Below, piece after piece: positions 19,323 through 29,428 of a DNA stretch of 64,000 nt. Position 1 is the first letter of the stretch. Every line of letters starts with the position of its first letter. The notes beneath the pieces are model-generated. The model ran no database searches. It had not been told where the DNA came from and worked only from the letters and a program-made list of their open reading frames with translations. The stretch comes from Pseudomonadota bacterium (GTDB lineage: Bacteria; Pseudomonadota; Alphaproteobacteria; UBA9655), in NCBI GenBank assembly GCA_018242065.1, contig JAFECQ010000006.1:57860-121859 (forward strand), read 5' to 3'. The position numbers and the translations under genes are program-made.

Positions 19323-19867
19323 AACTCGTTCTTTTAGATCGAGATGGAGTGATTAATGTTGATCGCTCTAAATCGGTAAGATCACGCGAAGAATTTATGT
19401 TTTTACCGGGAGTCATTCCAGCCATTAAGCTATTGAATGAAGCCTCTATCCCCATTGCGATTGTTACAAATCAAGCTGTTGTAGGAAGAGGCGAACTATC
19501 CGTGGAGGAGCTGGAAGATATCCATACATATCTAAAAGAGCTGTTGGCAATTCAAGGGGCGTTTGTTGATAAAATCTACGTTTGTACATCTACCGATTCT
19601 ACTCATACTCATCGTAAGCCAAACCCAGGCCTTCTTTTGGAAGCATTGGATTATTTTAAAGTTAAACCTCAAGAAGCCGTTTTAATTGGTGATGCTTTGC
19701 GAGATCTTCAAGCTGCAAGCGCTATTCAATGCCCACGCATTCTTGTTCGCACAGGAAAGGGACAAATTACATTGAAAGACGGTTTACCCAATTCTGTATT
19801 GCCGGTTCTAATTTTTAATGATCTTTATGAAGCTGTATCTCATCTTCTTGATGAGGAGATATGTTAA
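19319..19867 (+). CDS. gmhB: D-glycero-D-manno-heptose 1,7-bisphosphate phosphatase (HAD family)
   Basis: The 182-residue HAD phosphatase has motif I LLDRDGVINVD, motif II IVTNQAVVGRG and motif IV LIGDALRDLQAA. It removes the C7 phosphate between the two HldE steps. A histidinol-phosphatase-like role is possible by family, but gmhA and hldE lie on the other side of the divergent promoter, which favours heptose metabolism. The usual zinc-binding cysteines of GmhB are reduced here (IYVCTSTDSTHTHRKPNP). It overlaps ftsX by 4 bp. Confidence 0.85.
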   Translation: MKLVLLDRDGVINVDRSKSVRSREEFMFLPGVIPAIKLLNEASIPIAIVTNQAVVGRGELSVEELEDIHTYLKELLAIQGAFVDKIYVCTSTDSTHTHRKPNPGLLLEALDYFKVKPQEAVLIGDALRDLQAASAIQCPRILVRTGKGQITLKDGLPNSVLPVLIFNDLYEAVSHLLDEEIC

Positions 19868-20475
19868 AGCATATTCTATTATATAGTCTAAGGCTTTCAC
19901 TCGTGATTGTCATAGGAGGCAGTCTTTGGTTTGTGGGGCTTATTCTCTTTACGCGTCTTATCCCTTCTTTACCATTAGATACGACGAGCTCAACAGAAGG
20001 GATTGTCATTTTTACGGGAGGAGAAACACGCTTAAGAGTAGCTTTAAATCTATTTGAACAGCAAAAAGGAAAGTATCTTCTTATTTCAGGTGTTAATCGA
20101 GATTCTAATCTTTCTGAACTGGTGGCTCAGATGCCTTTCAAAGAAAGAATTACACTTGGGTATGATGCTCTTGATACGACAGGAAATGCCGAAGAAACAG
20201 AAGCATGGGTAAAAAAAAATCATATTGAAACATTAAGACTTATTACGTCAAATTATCATATGCCTCGTAGTCTTTTTGAATTACGTCACCTCCTCCCGCA
20301 TGTTCAGATTCTTCCTCATCCTGTTGTAGGGGAGAGATTTTTGAAAGACAGATGGTGGATTGATGCATCCGCTTTAAAAGTTATGATTCATGAATATAAT
20401 AAATATCTTTTTTCACTCATGCGTAGAACTTTTGAAGATGTACAAGACACTCTAACTTCTCGGGTAAAAATGTAA
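19861..20475 (+). CDS. YdcF/SanA-like DUF218 membrane protein
   Basis: The 204-residue protein has one N-terminal membrane helix. The DUF218 fold follows: GIVIFTGGETRLRVALNLFE, LLISGVN, TTGNAEETEAW and LITSNYHMPRS. The family (ElyC/SanA/YdcF) is tied to envelope integrity and polysaccharide-related functions. It overlaps gmhB by 7 bp and plsC by 1 bp (TAATG). Confidence 0.88.
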   Translation: MLKHILLYSLRLSLVIVIGGSLWFVGLILFTRLIPSLPLDTTSSTEGIVIFTGGETRLRVALNLFEQQKGKYLLISGVNRDSNLSELVAQMPFKERITLGYDALDTTGNAEETEAWVKKNHIETLRLITSNYHMPRSLFELRHLLPHVQILPHPVVGERFLKDRWWIDASALKVMIHEYNKYLFSLMRRTFEDVQDTLTSRVKM

Positions 20476-21212
20476 TGGTGTGGGTAAGATCTTTAGCATT
20501 TAATATAGCTTTTTATGGGTGGACTATCCTATGTAGTCTTATTTTTCTTCCCGTTCTGATCCTGCCGCGCGAGTTTGTTTTAAAAATAGCTAAAATATGG
20601 ATTGGGGGAGTGATCTGGATTTGTGAGAATATTTTACAACTTTCCATTAAAATTATAGGACAAGAGAAGCTTTTGCAGACGCCCGTTATTCTTGCTGTAA
20701 AACATCAATCTGCTTGGGAAACAATCATTTTTCATTATTTTCTTGCTGATCCGTCTATCGTGCTAAAAAGGGAATTATTATGGATTCCTTTTTTTGGGTG
20801 GTATTTAAAAAAATTAGGTACGGTGCCTTTATCACGTTCCAAGAAAAGAAGTCTTCAAGATTTAAAACACCTTTTAAATGCAGCTGATCAAGCGATGCTT
20901 CGGAAGCAAACTCTTGTCATTTTTCCAGAAGGGACTCGATCTAAGCCAGGTCAAAAAGGAACGTATAAAAGTGGGGTTGCGAGCCTTTATATGCATCTCA
21001 ACATTCCTGTAATTCCAGTTGCACATAATGCGGGTCTCTTTTGGCCTCGACGTGGATTTATAAAGTACTCTGGACAAATAATCCTCGAAATTTTAGATCC
21101 TATTCAACCAGGCCTTTCACGACATGAATTTATGCGTATACTAGAAGATAAAATTGAGTCAAAAACAAAGGAACTTGTTTGTGAAGGGCTTTCATATGTT
21201 TCTACCCCGTAA
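20475..21212 (+). CDS. plsC: 1-acyl-sn-glycerol-3-phosphate acyltransferase
   Basis: The 245-residue membrane acyltransferase carries AVKHQSAWETIIF, the glycerol-phosphate binding FPEGTRSKPGQKGTYKSG and the late VIPVAHNAGLFWPRR motif. The first motif is HX4E rather than the classical HX4D, a variant I recall in alphaproteobacterial PlsC proteins. The enzyme makes phosphatidic acid from lysophosphatidic acid. It is the fifth gene of the ftsE operon and overlaps the DUF2125 gene by 17 bp. Confidence 0.92.
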   Translation: MVWVRSLAFNIAFYGWTILCSLIFLPVLILPREFVLKIAKIWIGGVIWICENILQLSIKIIGQEKLLQTPVILAVKHQSAWETIIFHYFLADPSIVLKRELLWIPFFGWYLKKLGTVPLSRSKKRSLQDLKHLLNAADQAMLRKQTLVIFPEGTRSKPGQKGTYKSGVASLYMHLNIPVIPVAHNAGLFWPRRGFIKYSGQIILEILDPIQPGLSRHEFMRILEDKIESKTKELVCEGLSYVSTP

Positions 21213-22218
21213 AAAACTCTTTGCTAGTTTTCTTATTTTTGTGGCGCTTGTGACACTGGGCTGGTTTGTTTTTTTTGAGTACTCAGTGCGGTGGCTCGAG
21301 AAACAGATTGAAATTGTAACAACAGACTTAACAAAAAAAGGCTATACTATATCTTATTCTAAAGTCGAAATAAGTGGCAATCCCCTCTTTTTAAGTGTCT
21401 CATTTAAGAACCCATCCCTTAAAGATCCTAAAGGGTTTTTACAATGGAATGGTTCTGAATTGCTTATTTCATTACAACCATGGCAACCTTATTTGTTAAC
21501 TTGTACTTTTCCGGGGGACCAGTCTCTTCTAATTCATCAAAATATACCCGTTTCTATAGGATTACTGAAGCTTGAAAGGGCAGTAGGAACATTCGCTCTT
21601 GATTCTCAAGGCGCTTTAAAAGAACTTAATTTTACAATTGAGCAGGTAAAGTCCTTTGTGGATTCTAAACCGCAACCTGTTTTTTCACAAAAGGTTTCTT
21701 TAAAAGCAACAAACCTTATTGATCCTTTAAACCTTCAATTCTCTTTCTCAGCCAATCTGCTTAATTTAGAGAGTCTTTTCAATATGGAGCGTCTTGATCA
21801 TGTCTGTGTCATAAATCTTGACGGTTCTCTTTCTGGATATCAAAATCATGAGCTTTTCCCGAAGTCACTTGCTGACTGGCGGGACGGAGGCGGTGTTCTG
21901 GAAGTCTCTTTTTTAAAATTTTCATGGCTCCCTATAATAGTGGAAGCGAAAGGGACGCTAACTCTTGATCAGGATATGTATCCGCTAGGAGCTTTTTCAA
22001 GCAAAGTATCAGGCTACCAAGATGCCCTTGTAGATATGGTCAAGCTTGGATGGGTTAAGAAAAAAAAAGCAGCAGGCGCTTCATTCGTTCTCGATTTATT
22101 TAGTGTATCTGATGAGTATGGGACGAAACACTTAACAGTTCCCGTAACCCTTCAAAATCGCGTTTTGTCTGTTGGGCCTGCCCCTCTTGCTAAGCTTCGT
22201 CCTCTACAAAATCTTTAG
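21196..22218 (+). CDS. DUF2125 family envelope protein
   Basis: Translation probably starts at the ATG at 21196 (GAAGGG 8 nt upstream), giving 340 residues with an N-terminal membrane anchor LFASFLIFVALVTLGWFVFF. The remainder is a beta-rich periplasmic domain typical of DUF2125, an alphaproteobacterial family of unknown function (VRWLEKQI, YSKVEISGNPLFLSVSFKNP). It is the last gene of the ftsE-plsC operon and overlaps the end of the convergent DUF2063 gene. Confidence 0.8.
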   Translation: MFLPRKKLFASFLIFVALVTLGWFVFFEYSVRWLEKQIEIVTTDLTKKGYTISYSKVEISGNPLFLSVSFKNPSLKDPKGFLQWNGSELLISLQPWQPYLLTCTFPGDQSLLIHQNIPVSIGLLKLERAVGTFALDSQGALKELNFTIEQVKSFVDSKPQPVFSQKVSLKATNLIDPLNLQFSFSANLLNLESLFNMERLDHVCVINLDGSLSGYQNHELFPKSLADWRDGGGVLEVSFLKFSWLPIIVEAKGTLTLDQDMYPLGAFSSKVSGYQDALVDMVKLGWVKKKKAAGASFVLDLFSVSDEYGTKHLTVPVTLQNRVLSVGPAPLAKLRPLQNL

Positions 22219-22984
22219 ATTCATGAATTTTCAAATTATGATCTGAAAACAGGCCTGCTTGAAAGGCGAAAGAGAGAGTTTGATTAAGTTGAAAGGTTTC
22301 ATCTTCGATTTGACTCATCACTTGTAAAAGAGAAAGCCCCTTCTTTAAAAGCGAAAAAAAAGAAAAGGAAGCTTCTGGCAACCAATGAATGATTACGGTT
22401 TTATAAGGTCTTATAATAAGGGCATAAGACTTTCGATTTTCAAGTGTGATAGTGTCAACTTTCTCATTCACAACGGCAAAAATTTGGTCCAACGGATAGC
22501 TTGAGGAAAAGAGATGGACTGAAGGATGCAATTCTAAAGATAATTTTTCATAAGATTCAGGAGGCAGACCTTTAAATGCTTGAATCGTGAGAGGTTCTTT
22601 GTCTGGAGCGTTATAAGCTAGATGTTGAAGCCATTCTAAATGAGCAAACTCCGGAAGATAAGAAAGAGTCTGCAGAGGAGGATATACACTCAAAAACTTA
22701 GGAAATGTTTCTCCCCATTCATCTAGGTTTCCAGTTTGTGGGAGTGCCACTTTTTCTTGAATAAACGCATAAGCCGCTCCATTTGCACATTCCTCCCCAA
22801 TGAGTTTCCAGGTCAATGGATAGGTAAGAGTAAGTGCTTTACGTAAAGTTTCTCGAATAGATGTGTGATAAACTGAAAGACGATTAGAGGCGGATACCTG
22901 ATCCGCCTTAATAAGATCGATAAATGACGACTCGTCGTGGTAACTTTCTAAGAATTTTTTTTGATAGTCCCTCAAACTAACCAT
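22190..22984 (-). CDS. DUF2063 (HvfC/BufC-type) partner protein of the MNIO enzyme
   Basis: The DUF2063 signature is near the N-terminus: LRDYQKKFLESYHDES, then RLSVYHTSIRETLRKALTLTYP and YLPEFAHLEWLQHLAYN. The start is placed at the ATG at 22984 because the family begins close to LRDYQ; an earlier ATG at 23020 overlaps the upstream gene. In known systems such proteins pair with DUF692 enzymes and bind the precursor peptide, as RRE-like partners. The gene follows the DUF692 gene directly, overlaps the 3' end of the DUF2125 gene by 29 bp and appears to be the end of the unit. Confidence 0.85.
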   Translation of the reverse strand: MVSLRDYQKKFLESYHDESSFIDLIKADQVSASNRLSVYHTSIRETLRKALTLTYPLTWKLIGEECANGAAYAFIQEKVALPQTGNLDEWGETFPKFLSVYPPLQTLSYLPEFAHLEWLQHLAYNAPDKEPLTIQAFKGLPPESYEKLSLELHPSVHLFSSSYPLDQIFAVVNEKVDTITLENRKSYALIIRPYKTVIIHWLPEASFSFFSLLKKGLSLLQVMSQIEDETFQLNQTLSFAFQAGLFSDHNLKIHESKDFVEDEA

Positions 22985-22991
22985 AAGTCCC

Positions 22992-23831
22992 CTATTTTGA
23001 GTTAAGGTAAGTTTGTGCAAGAGTCGCTTCTTTCATTAAGATTTCAAAGTCGGGGATGTTTGTGTCCCATTCAATGAGGGTGGGAGCACTTATCCCCCTT
23101 TTAATACTATAGTTGAAGAGACTCCAAACTTCCGTGCATACCTGTGAAGCATGCGTATCAATACGAAGAGTTGACCCATCTTCAAAGGATCTGAACTCGT
23201 GTCCTGCCAGGTGAATTTCTTCAACAAGCTCGGGTGGAATTGCATCTAAGTAGATCTTAATATCCCAGTCATTGTTGCAGGCAGAAACATAAACGTTATT
23301 TAGATCTAGCAATATCTTAGCGCCTGTTTTCTTGCAAAGATTTGAAAGAAAATCAACTTCAAGAAGGGATGAATCTTTATATTCAAGATAAGAAGAAGGA
23401 TTTTCGATTAATAGTTCTCGACCTAAAATTGTTTGTACGTAATCAATATTTCGAGCAAAAACGCTAAAAGATTCCTCTGTATAGGGAATAGGTAGTAGAT
23501 CAGGAAAGTAGATTCCGTCAATTTTTGACCAAGAAAGGTGTTCAGAGACAAGAAATGGGGTATAGCGATTTAGGAGAGATTTTATTTTTTGCACATGACT
23601 CTTATCAAGTTCGTCGGTTGATCCTAAGGAAAGACCAACACCATGTAGGCTTAAAGGATAGTCTTGGCGGATTGTATCTAAAACGTGGAGAGAGTTTCCT
23701 TCCTGCATAAAAAAATTTTCACTATGGATTTCAAACCAACCGATCTGTGGTTTGTTTTGAATAACATGAGAATAATGGGGTGTCCGTAACCCTATCCCGA
23801 CCAATGGTTTATTACCAAGTTTGTTGACCAT
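22992..23831 (-). CDS. DUF692 multinuclear non-heme iron oxidase (MNIO), MbnB/BufB-like
   Basis: The 279-residue TIM-barrel protein has the DUF692 metal-site motifs in order: WFEIHSENFF, LHGVGLSLG, VSEHLSWS, LLIENPSSY, LLDLNNVYVSACN, EIHLAGHEF, DTHAS and LIEWDT. All His/Asp/Glu/Asn positions I would expect for the iron cluster are present. The family modifies cysteine or other residues of small precursor peptides, e.g. in methanobactin and bufferin pathways. It is followed by its DUF2063 partner. No cysteine-rich precursor gene is visible on either side, so the substrate is unknown. Confidence 0.88.
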   Translation of the reverse strand: MVNKLGNKPLVGIGLRTPHYSHVIQNKPQIGWFEIHSENFFMQEGNSLHVLDTIRQDYPLSLHGVGLSLGSTDELDKSHVQKIKSLLNRYTPFLVSEHLSWSKIDGIYFPDLLPIPYTEESFSVFARNIDYVQTILGRELLIENPSSYLEYKDSSLLEVDFLSNLCKKTGAKILLDLNNVYVSACNNDWDIKIYLDAIPPELVEEIHLAGHEFRSFEDGSTLRIDTHASQVCTEVWSLFNYSIKRGISAPTLIEWDTNIPDFEILMKEATLAQTYLNSK

Positions 23832-24017
23832 GAAGAAGAATCGCTTTCAAAAATGCATATGGCCATTTGTTTATATATATCTTGCATCAATTTTAACATA
23901 ATGTGAAAAAGATAAAATACCCTTCCTTTTAAAACGAAAATTCTTTTCTTTTGAAGAAAAAGAGCTGCGCTTTTGAATAAGAGTATGCTAAAGAGTAAGT
24001 AAGATTTCAAAGGATAA

Positions 24018-25070
<1,053 letters not shown>

Positions 25071-25083
25071 AAGGACAAGTGGT

Positions 25084-25977
25084 GTGGCTCTTTTTATACG
25101 CCATAAGGAACCAGGCCCTTTAAAGCCTACTGCAAACCCTTATCCTTCACGTTTTCAAATGTGGAGGCATAGTCTAAGCGTAACTTTTATTTTGATTCTG
25201 ATATGCGGACTTATCTTTCGATTTTACAAGCCTTTTTATGATCCAATTCAACAAAGTATTTTTGAAGGAACGATATGGCTTCAAGGGGAGATTGTTCAAC
25301 CCTTTCAAGAAGTTCAGGCTCTACTCGAAGATACCTATACCTTCATGTACCTTAAAGAAGAATATAATCGTCTTAAAACGGAAAATGAAAAGTTAAAACG
25401 GCAAGTGCAAATTTTAAGCCCTCTGTATCATGAGAACGTGGTTTTAAGGCAGAGTTTGCATATACCTCCTTTTGAAGCCTATGGGCATCGCACAGCTCGT
25501 ATTCTTTCGAGTCCGTATGATGGGCTTCATCACTTTTTTTTGATTGATGGAGGAAGTAAGGATGGTCTTGAAAAGGACCAGGCTGTAATTTCCTTAGAAG
25601 GAGTTGTAGGTCGACTTGAAAAAGTTGGAAAATACATTGCTCGTGTTGTACTCCTAAATGATTCGAATTCCCGCATTCCAGTAATGACTGCAACCTCAAG
25701 TCAAAAAGCAATTTTAGCTGGCGATGGAAGTTTTTTTCCTATGCTTGTTTATATCGGTGAGGTGCGAAAAATTCAGAAAGGGGAACAAGTCGTGACTTCA
25801 GGGCTGGGGGGGATCTTTCCGCCGGGGTTACCCGTAGGAATCGTAGAAGATATTTCGAATGGAAAAATTAGAGTTAGACCTTATGCATCTTTCCAAAAAA
25901 TGGAATGGGTGCATGTCCTTAGACTTTCTTCACAAGAATTTCAACATGAAGTAAGAACGGCCTTGGAAGAAGAATGA
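25084..25977 (+). CDS. mreC: Rod shape-determining protein MreC
   Basis: The 297-residue protein starts at a GTG behind AAAGGA. It has a cytosolic tail, one membrane helix (SLSVTFILILICGLIFRF), a coiled coil (LKEEYNRLKTENEKLKRQV) and the beta-barrel domain with VISLEGVVGRLEKVG and TSGLGGIFPPGLPVG. MreC bridges MreB to PBP2 in the periplasm. It overlaps mreD by 4 bp. Confidence 0.96.
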   Translation: MALFIRHKEPGPLKPTANPYPSRFQMWRHSLSVTFILILICGLIFRFYKPFYDPIQQSIFEGTIWLQGEIVQPFQEVQALLEDTYTFMYLKEEYNRLKTENEKLKRQVQILSPLYHENVVLRQSLHIPPFEAYGHRTARILSSPYDGLHHFFLIDGGSKDGLEKDQAVISLEGVVGRLEKVGKYIARVVLLNDSNSRIPVMTATSSQKAILAGDGSFFPMLVYIGEVRKIQKGEQVVTSGLGGIFPPGLPVGIVEDISNGKIRVRPYASFQKMEWVHVLRLSSQEFQHEVRTALEEE

Positions 25978-26444
25978 AGCTTACCTCTATTCTAATGAAG
26001 ACTCTGCCTTTTTTGAGTATTCTCTTTATTTTAACAATTGGGTGTTCCATTCGTATAGGCGGTTACCCTGTGATGCCAGCGCTTTTTTTAATTCCTATTT
26101 ACTATTGGCTTGTTTATTGCCCCAGTTCCTTGTCCTTGCTTGCACTCTTTGGCGTTGGACTTTTATATGATGCACTTATGGGGCGAGAGTTTGGATTATC
26201 TTCTTTTTTGCTTATGGCGAGTTCTCTATTAGGAAAATCTGTTCGTCCATTGTTAAATCCCCATCAGTTTCTTTTAATTTGGTGTGGATTCGGTCTTTAT
26301 ATTTTTGGTTATATCTTTATTTATGGGTTATTTACAGCGAATTACTTTCCACTTTTTATGGGATGGGTTTATGGCGTTGTTTTATATCCTTTGGTAGCGT
26401 GGGTCTTAAGTCAACTTCATTTGCGGATGCAAGCGTATGTCTGA
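25974..26444 (+). CDS. mreD: Rod shape-determining protein MreD
   Basis: This 156-residue hydrophobic protein has about five membrane helices and the pattern GVGLLYDALMGREFGLSSFLLM, which recalls the conserved D-x-L-x-G-x-x-G-x-x segment of MreD. Its position between mreC (4-bp overlap) and the PBP2 gene (8-bp overlap) supports the call. Confidence 0.92.
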   Translation: MKLTSILMKTLPFLSILFILTIGCSIRIGGYPVMPALFLIPIYYWLVYCPSSLSLLALFGVGLLYDALMGREFGLSSFLLMASSLLGKSVRPLLNPHQFLLIWCGFGLYIFGYIFIYGLFTANYFPLFMGWVYGVVLYPLVAWVLSQLHLRMQAYV

Positions 26445-28239
26445 GAAAGAAAATAATCAATTTCTTCCAAGGGCTTTGTTTCTGGGAATTTCTCAGCTTT
26501 TTCTTGTTCTTATCCTTTTGGGTCGTATGTATTACCTTCAGATTCATCAAGGTATTTATTACCATCTCTTAGCGGAAGGAAATCGTATTGCTACACGGCC
26601 TCTCTTACCTTTGCGAGGACAGATTTTAGATCGTAATGGGGTGGTACTAGCTCAGAACGAAACCACGTTTCGAGCGCTTCTTCTCACTGATAAAAAGGAT
26701 GAAATTGGAGAAGCTCTTGAAACTCTCTCAGAATTTGTTGATTTTTCCCCTGAGGAAAAGGAAAAAGTACTAAGCTCCATTGGGAAGAAAAGAGGTTTTG
26801 ATTCAGCAATTATAAAGGAAAACCTGACCTGGGACGAAGTTTCAGCTATTGAGCTTCATGCAGCTGATTTACCCGGTATTTCCATCGAAGTAGGCGCAAC
26901 ACGTAACTATCCTTTAGCATTGAATACGGCTCATCTTTTAGGGTACGTAGCGGCTCCTTCTGAAAAAGAGCAGGAAGAGGATACTGTTCTTACAATACCA
27001 GGTTTTAAGATAGGAAAAGTAGGTGTTGAGAAGTTTTTTGAAAACCGGTTGCGTGGTGTTCCTGGTCATAGTGCCTTTGAAGTCAATGCGCGAAGAAAAA
27101 TCGTGCGAGAGCTAGATCAGGTTGTGAGTACTGCTGGAGAGGACATTCATTTAACTATTGATGCTCGTCTTCAGCTACATACGCAAGAAGTTCTGAGTGC
27201 GTTTGAGAGTGCTTCTGCCGTCGTGATGGATGTTCACAACGGGGATATACTAGCCCTTGTTTCTTCTCCTTCTTTTAATCCCAACCTTTTTCCACAAGGG
27301 ATTAGTCACAAAGATTGGCGTGAACTTCAGGAAAATCCTTATATACCACTTACAAATAAAGCGATTGCAGGCCTTTATCCTCCAGGATCGACTGTCAAAC
27401 TTTTTGTGGCACTTGCGGCACTTCAAACGGGTGTTATTGATAAAGATACGAGAGTTCATTGCCCCGGATTTATGTATGTAGGTAACCATAAATTTCACTG
27501 CTATCGAAAAGAAGGGCACGGTTCAGTTAACGTTTCGCGAGCTATTTCTGAATCTTGTGACGTATTTTTTTACGAGGCAGCTAAAAAAGTAGGAATTGAA
27601 CGCCTTTCTCAATTCTATAAGGATATCGGTGTAGGAGAGGGAGGTCTCGAAGGATTCCCGCATTGTAAAGTTGGCCTTGTTCCGACAAAAGAATGGAAGC
27701 AAAAAAAGAAGAATACTAAATGGATGGTAAGCGATACGGTTCTTACAAGTATTGGGCAAGGTTATATGCTTGCAACACCTCTCGAATTAGTCACGGCTGT
27801 TGCTCGCCTTGCAAGTGGAGGGAAGAAATTATTCCCTCGTCTTGAAGGCACTGAGACCCCCCAATTTCAAAATATGGGATATGATCCGAACTATATAGCG
27901 CTTATTTTAGAAGCGATGAAAGCCACATCCAATTCACCTTCTGGAACAGCTTTTCGATGGCGCATTCCTATAGAGGGGATGGAGATGGCAGGAAAGACGG
28001 GAACCAGCCAAGTGCGTCGTATCACGATGCAAGATCGACATGCAGGTCTAACGAAAACAACACATTTGCCGTGGAAGTATCGAGAACATGGTTTGTTTAT
28101 CGGCTTTGCTCCTGCACATTCACCTCGATATGCAATTGCCGTTGTTGTTGAACACGCAGGAAGTTCGAGTATTGCTGCTCAAGCTGCGCGTGACATTTTA
28201 ACAAAAGCACAATATCTGGAACAGGAAAATTCATTATGA
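26437..28239 (+). CDS. mrdA: Penicillin-binding protein 2 (peptidoglycan transpeptidase)
   Basis: The 600-residue protein has one N-terminal membrane helix, the pedestal motif RGQILDRNGVVLAQNE, and a transpeptidase domain with SxxK at Ser318-Lys321 (PPGSTVKLF), SxD in ESCDVFFYE and KTG at 520-522 (MAGKTGTSQV). It cross-links peptidoglycan during elongation together with RodA, whose gene overlaps it by 4 bp. Confidence 0.97.
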   Translation: MSEKENNQFLPRALFLGISQLFLVLILLGRMYYLQIHQGIYYHLLAEGNRIATRPLLPLRGQILDRNGVVLAQNETTFRALLLTDKKDEIGEALETLSEFVDFSPEEKEKVLSSIGKKRGFDSAIIKENLTWDEVSAIELHAADLPGISIEVGATRNYPLALNTAHLLGYVAAPSEKEQEEDTVLTIPGFKIGKVGVEKFFENRLRGVPGHSAFEVNARRKIVRELDQVVSTAGEDIHLTIDARLQLHTQEVLSAFESASAVVMDVHNGDILALVSSPSFNPNLFPQGISHKDWRELQENPYIPLTNKAIAGLYPPGSTVKLFVALAALQTGVIDKDTRVHCPGFMYVGNHKFHCYRKEGHGSVNVSRAISESCDVFFYEAAKKVGIERLSQFYKDIGVGEGGLEGFPHCKVGLVPTKEWKQKKKNTKWMVSDTVLTSIGQGYMLATPLELVTAVARLASGGKKLFPRLEGTETPQFQNMGYDPNYIALILEAMKATSNSPSGTAFRWRIPIEGMEMAGKTGTSQVRRITMQDRHAGLTKTTHLPWKYREHGLFIGFAPAHSPRYAIAVVVEHAGSSSIAAQAARDILTKAQYLEQENSL

Positions 28240-29363
28240 AAGCGGATGTTTTGCCTTCTCTTCTTCAAAGACTGATCCGATTGAACTGGGGAATAGTTCT
28301 CCTCGTTTTCCTTGTTTCTATGATTGGATGGGGACTTTTAATTTCAGCGGCAGATGGAGATGTTTATCTGTGGGCTTCAAAGCAAATGGTTCGTTTTAGC
28401 GTGGGGATCTTGATTATGCTCTCGCTAGCTCTTGTAGATCTCCGGTGGTGGCTTCGATTTTCTTATATTTTTTATGGTATTGCTCTTGTTCTTTTATGTG
28501 GTGTTGAGTTTTTAGGTTTTATTGGGAAAGGAGGACAGAGATGGATTGATCTTTATGTTCTTCAACTTCAGCCCTCCGAACTTATGAAAATTGCGCTTGT
28601 AATGGCTTTAGCACGATATTTCCATAGCCAATCCTTTCCAATTCCTTTCCATAAGCTATTATTTCCTCTTGTTTTGATTCTTATTCCTGTGTTTCTCGTT
28701 TTGAGACAACCTGATTTAGGCACAGCCATGGTTTTGCTTATGGTTGGAGGAACTTTGTTTTTTTTAGCTGGCGTTTCTTTGTGGATTTTTGGTGCTGTTT
28801 TTATTGCAATAAGTGCAAGTATCCCTGTTTTATGGAGCTTTCTCCATGAATATCAAAAAAAGCGGATTTTAATGTTTTTCGACCCAAGCCAAGATTCACT
28901 TGGAGCAGGGTATCATATTACTCAGTCAAAAATTGCTCTTGGATCAGGAGGGCTTTGGGGAAAAGGATATATGCAAGGAACTCAGTCTTCGTTAAATTTC
29001 TTGCCAGAAAAGCAAACAGATTTCATTTTCACCCTTTTATGTGAAGAATGGGGTTTTCTTGGAGGCGCGTTTCTTCTCTCACTTTATGTTGTTTTGATCG
29101 TCATGTGTTTTCGTATTGCATTAACAACACAAAATGACTTTGGGCGTTTTGTTGCAATCGGAATGACAGTTACTTTTTTCCTTTATGTTTTTATTAATAT
29201 TGCGATGGTGATGGGACTTTTACCCGTTGTAGGGATACCTTTACCCCTTGTTTCATATGGAGGGACTGCAATGTTGACGCTCTTAATGGGCTTTGGTTTT
29301 GTGCTTAACGTTGGTCTTCATCGGACACTTAAAATACCACGACTTTCCATTGGCGTATTTTAA
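28236..29363 (+). CDS. rodA: Peptidoglycan glycosyltransferase RodA
   Basis: The 375-residue SEDS protein has about ten membrane helices and family motifs: GKGGQRWIDL, QPSELMKIALVMALARY, RQPDLGTAMVL, LNFLPEKQTDFIFTLLCEEWG and VGIPLPLVSYGGTAML. It polymerises lipid II in the elongasome with PBP2. It closes the mre operon. Confidence 0.97.
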   Translation: MKADVLPSLLQRLIRLNWGIVLLVFLVSMIGWGLLISAADGDVYLWASKQMVRFSVGILIMLSLALVDLRWWLRFSYIFYGIALVLLCGVEFLGFIGKGGQRWIDLYVLQLQPSELMKIALVMALARYFHSQSFPIPFHKLLFPLVLILIPVFLVLRQPDLGTAMVLLMVGGTLFFLAGVSLWIFGAVFIAISASIPVLWSFLHEYQKKRILMFFDPSQDSLGAGYHITQSKIALGSGGLWGKGYMQGTQSSLNFLPEKQTDFIFTLLCEEWGFLGGAFLLSLYVVLIVMCFRIALTTQNDFGRFVAIGMTVTFFLYVFINIAMVMGLLPVVGIPLPLVSYGGTAMLTLLMGFGFVLNVGLHRTLKIPRLSIGVF

Positions 29364-29428
29364 GATAAGAAATGCTTGTCATAAAGCAATATTTTTCATA
29401 TTCTGTATAAGTTTCAAGGGAGTATGAG

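Noticed and set aside
23853..23906. Plus-strand 17-codon ORF with two Cys between the MNIO gene and mreB as a precursor peptide
   Set aside because: It is divergent from the MNIO gene, has no leader-like region and a poor ribosome-binding site; likely chance.
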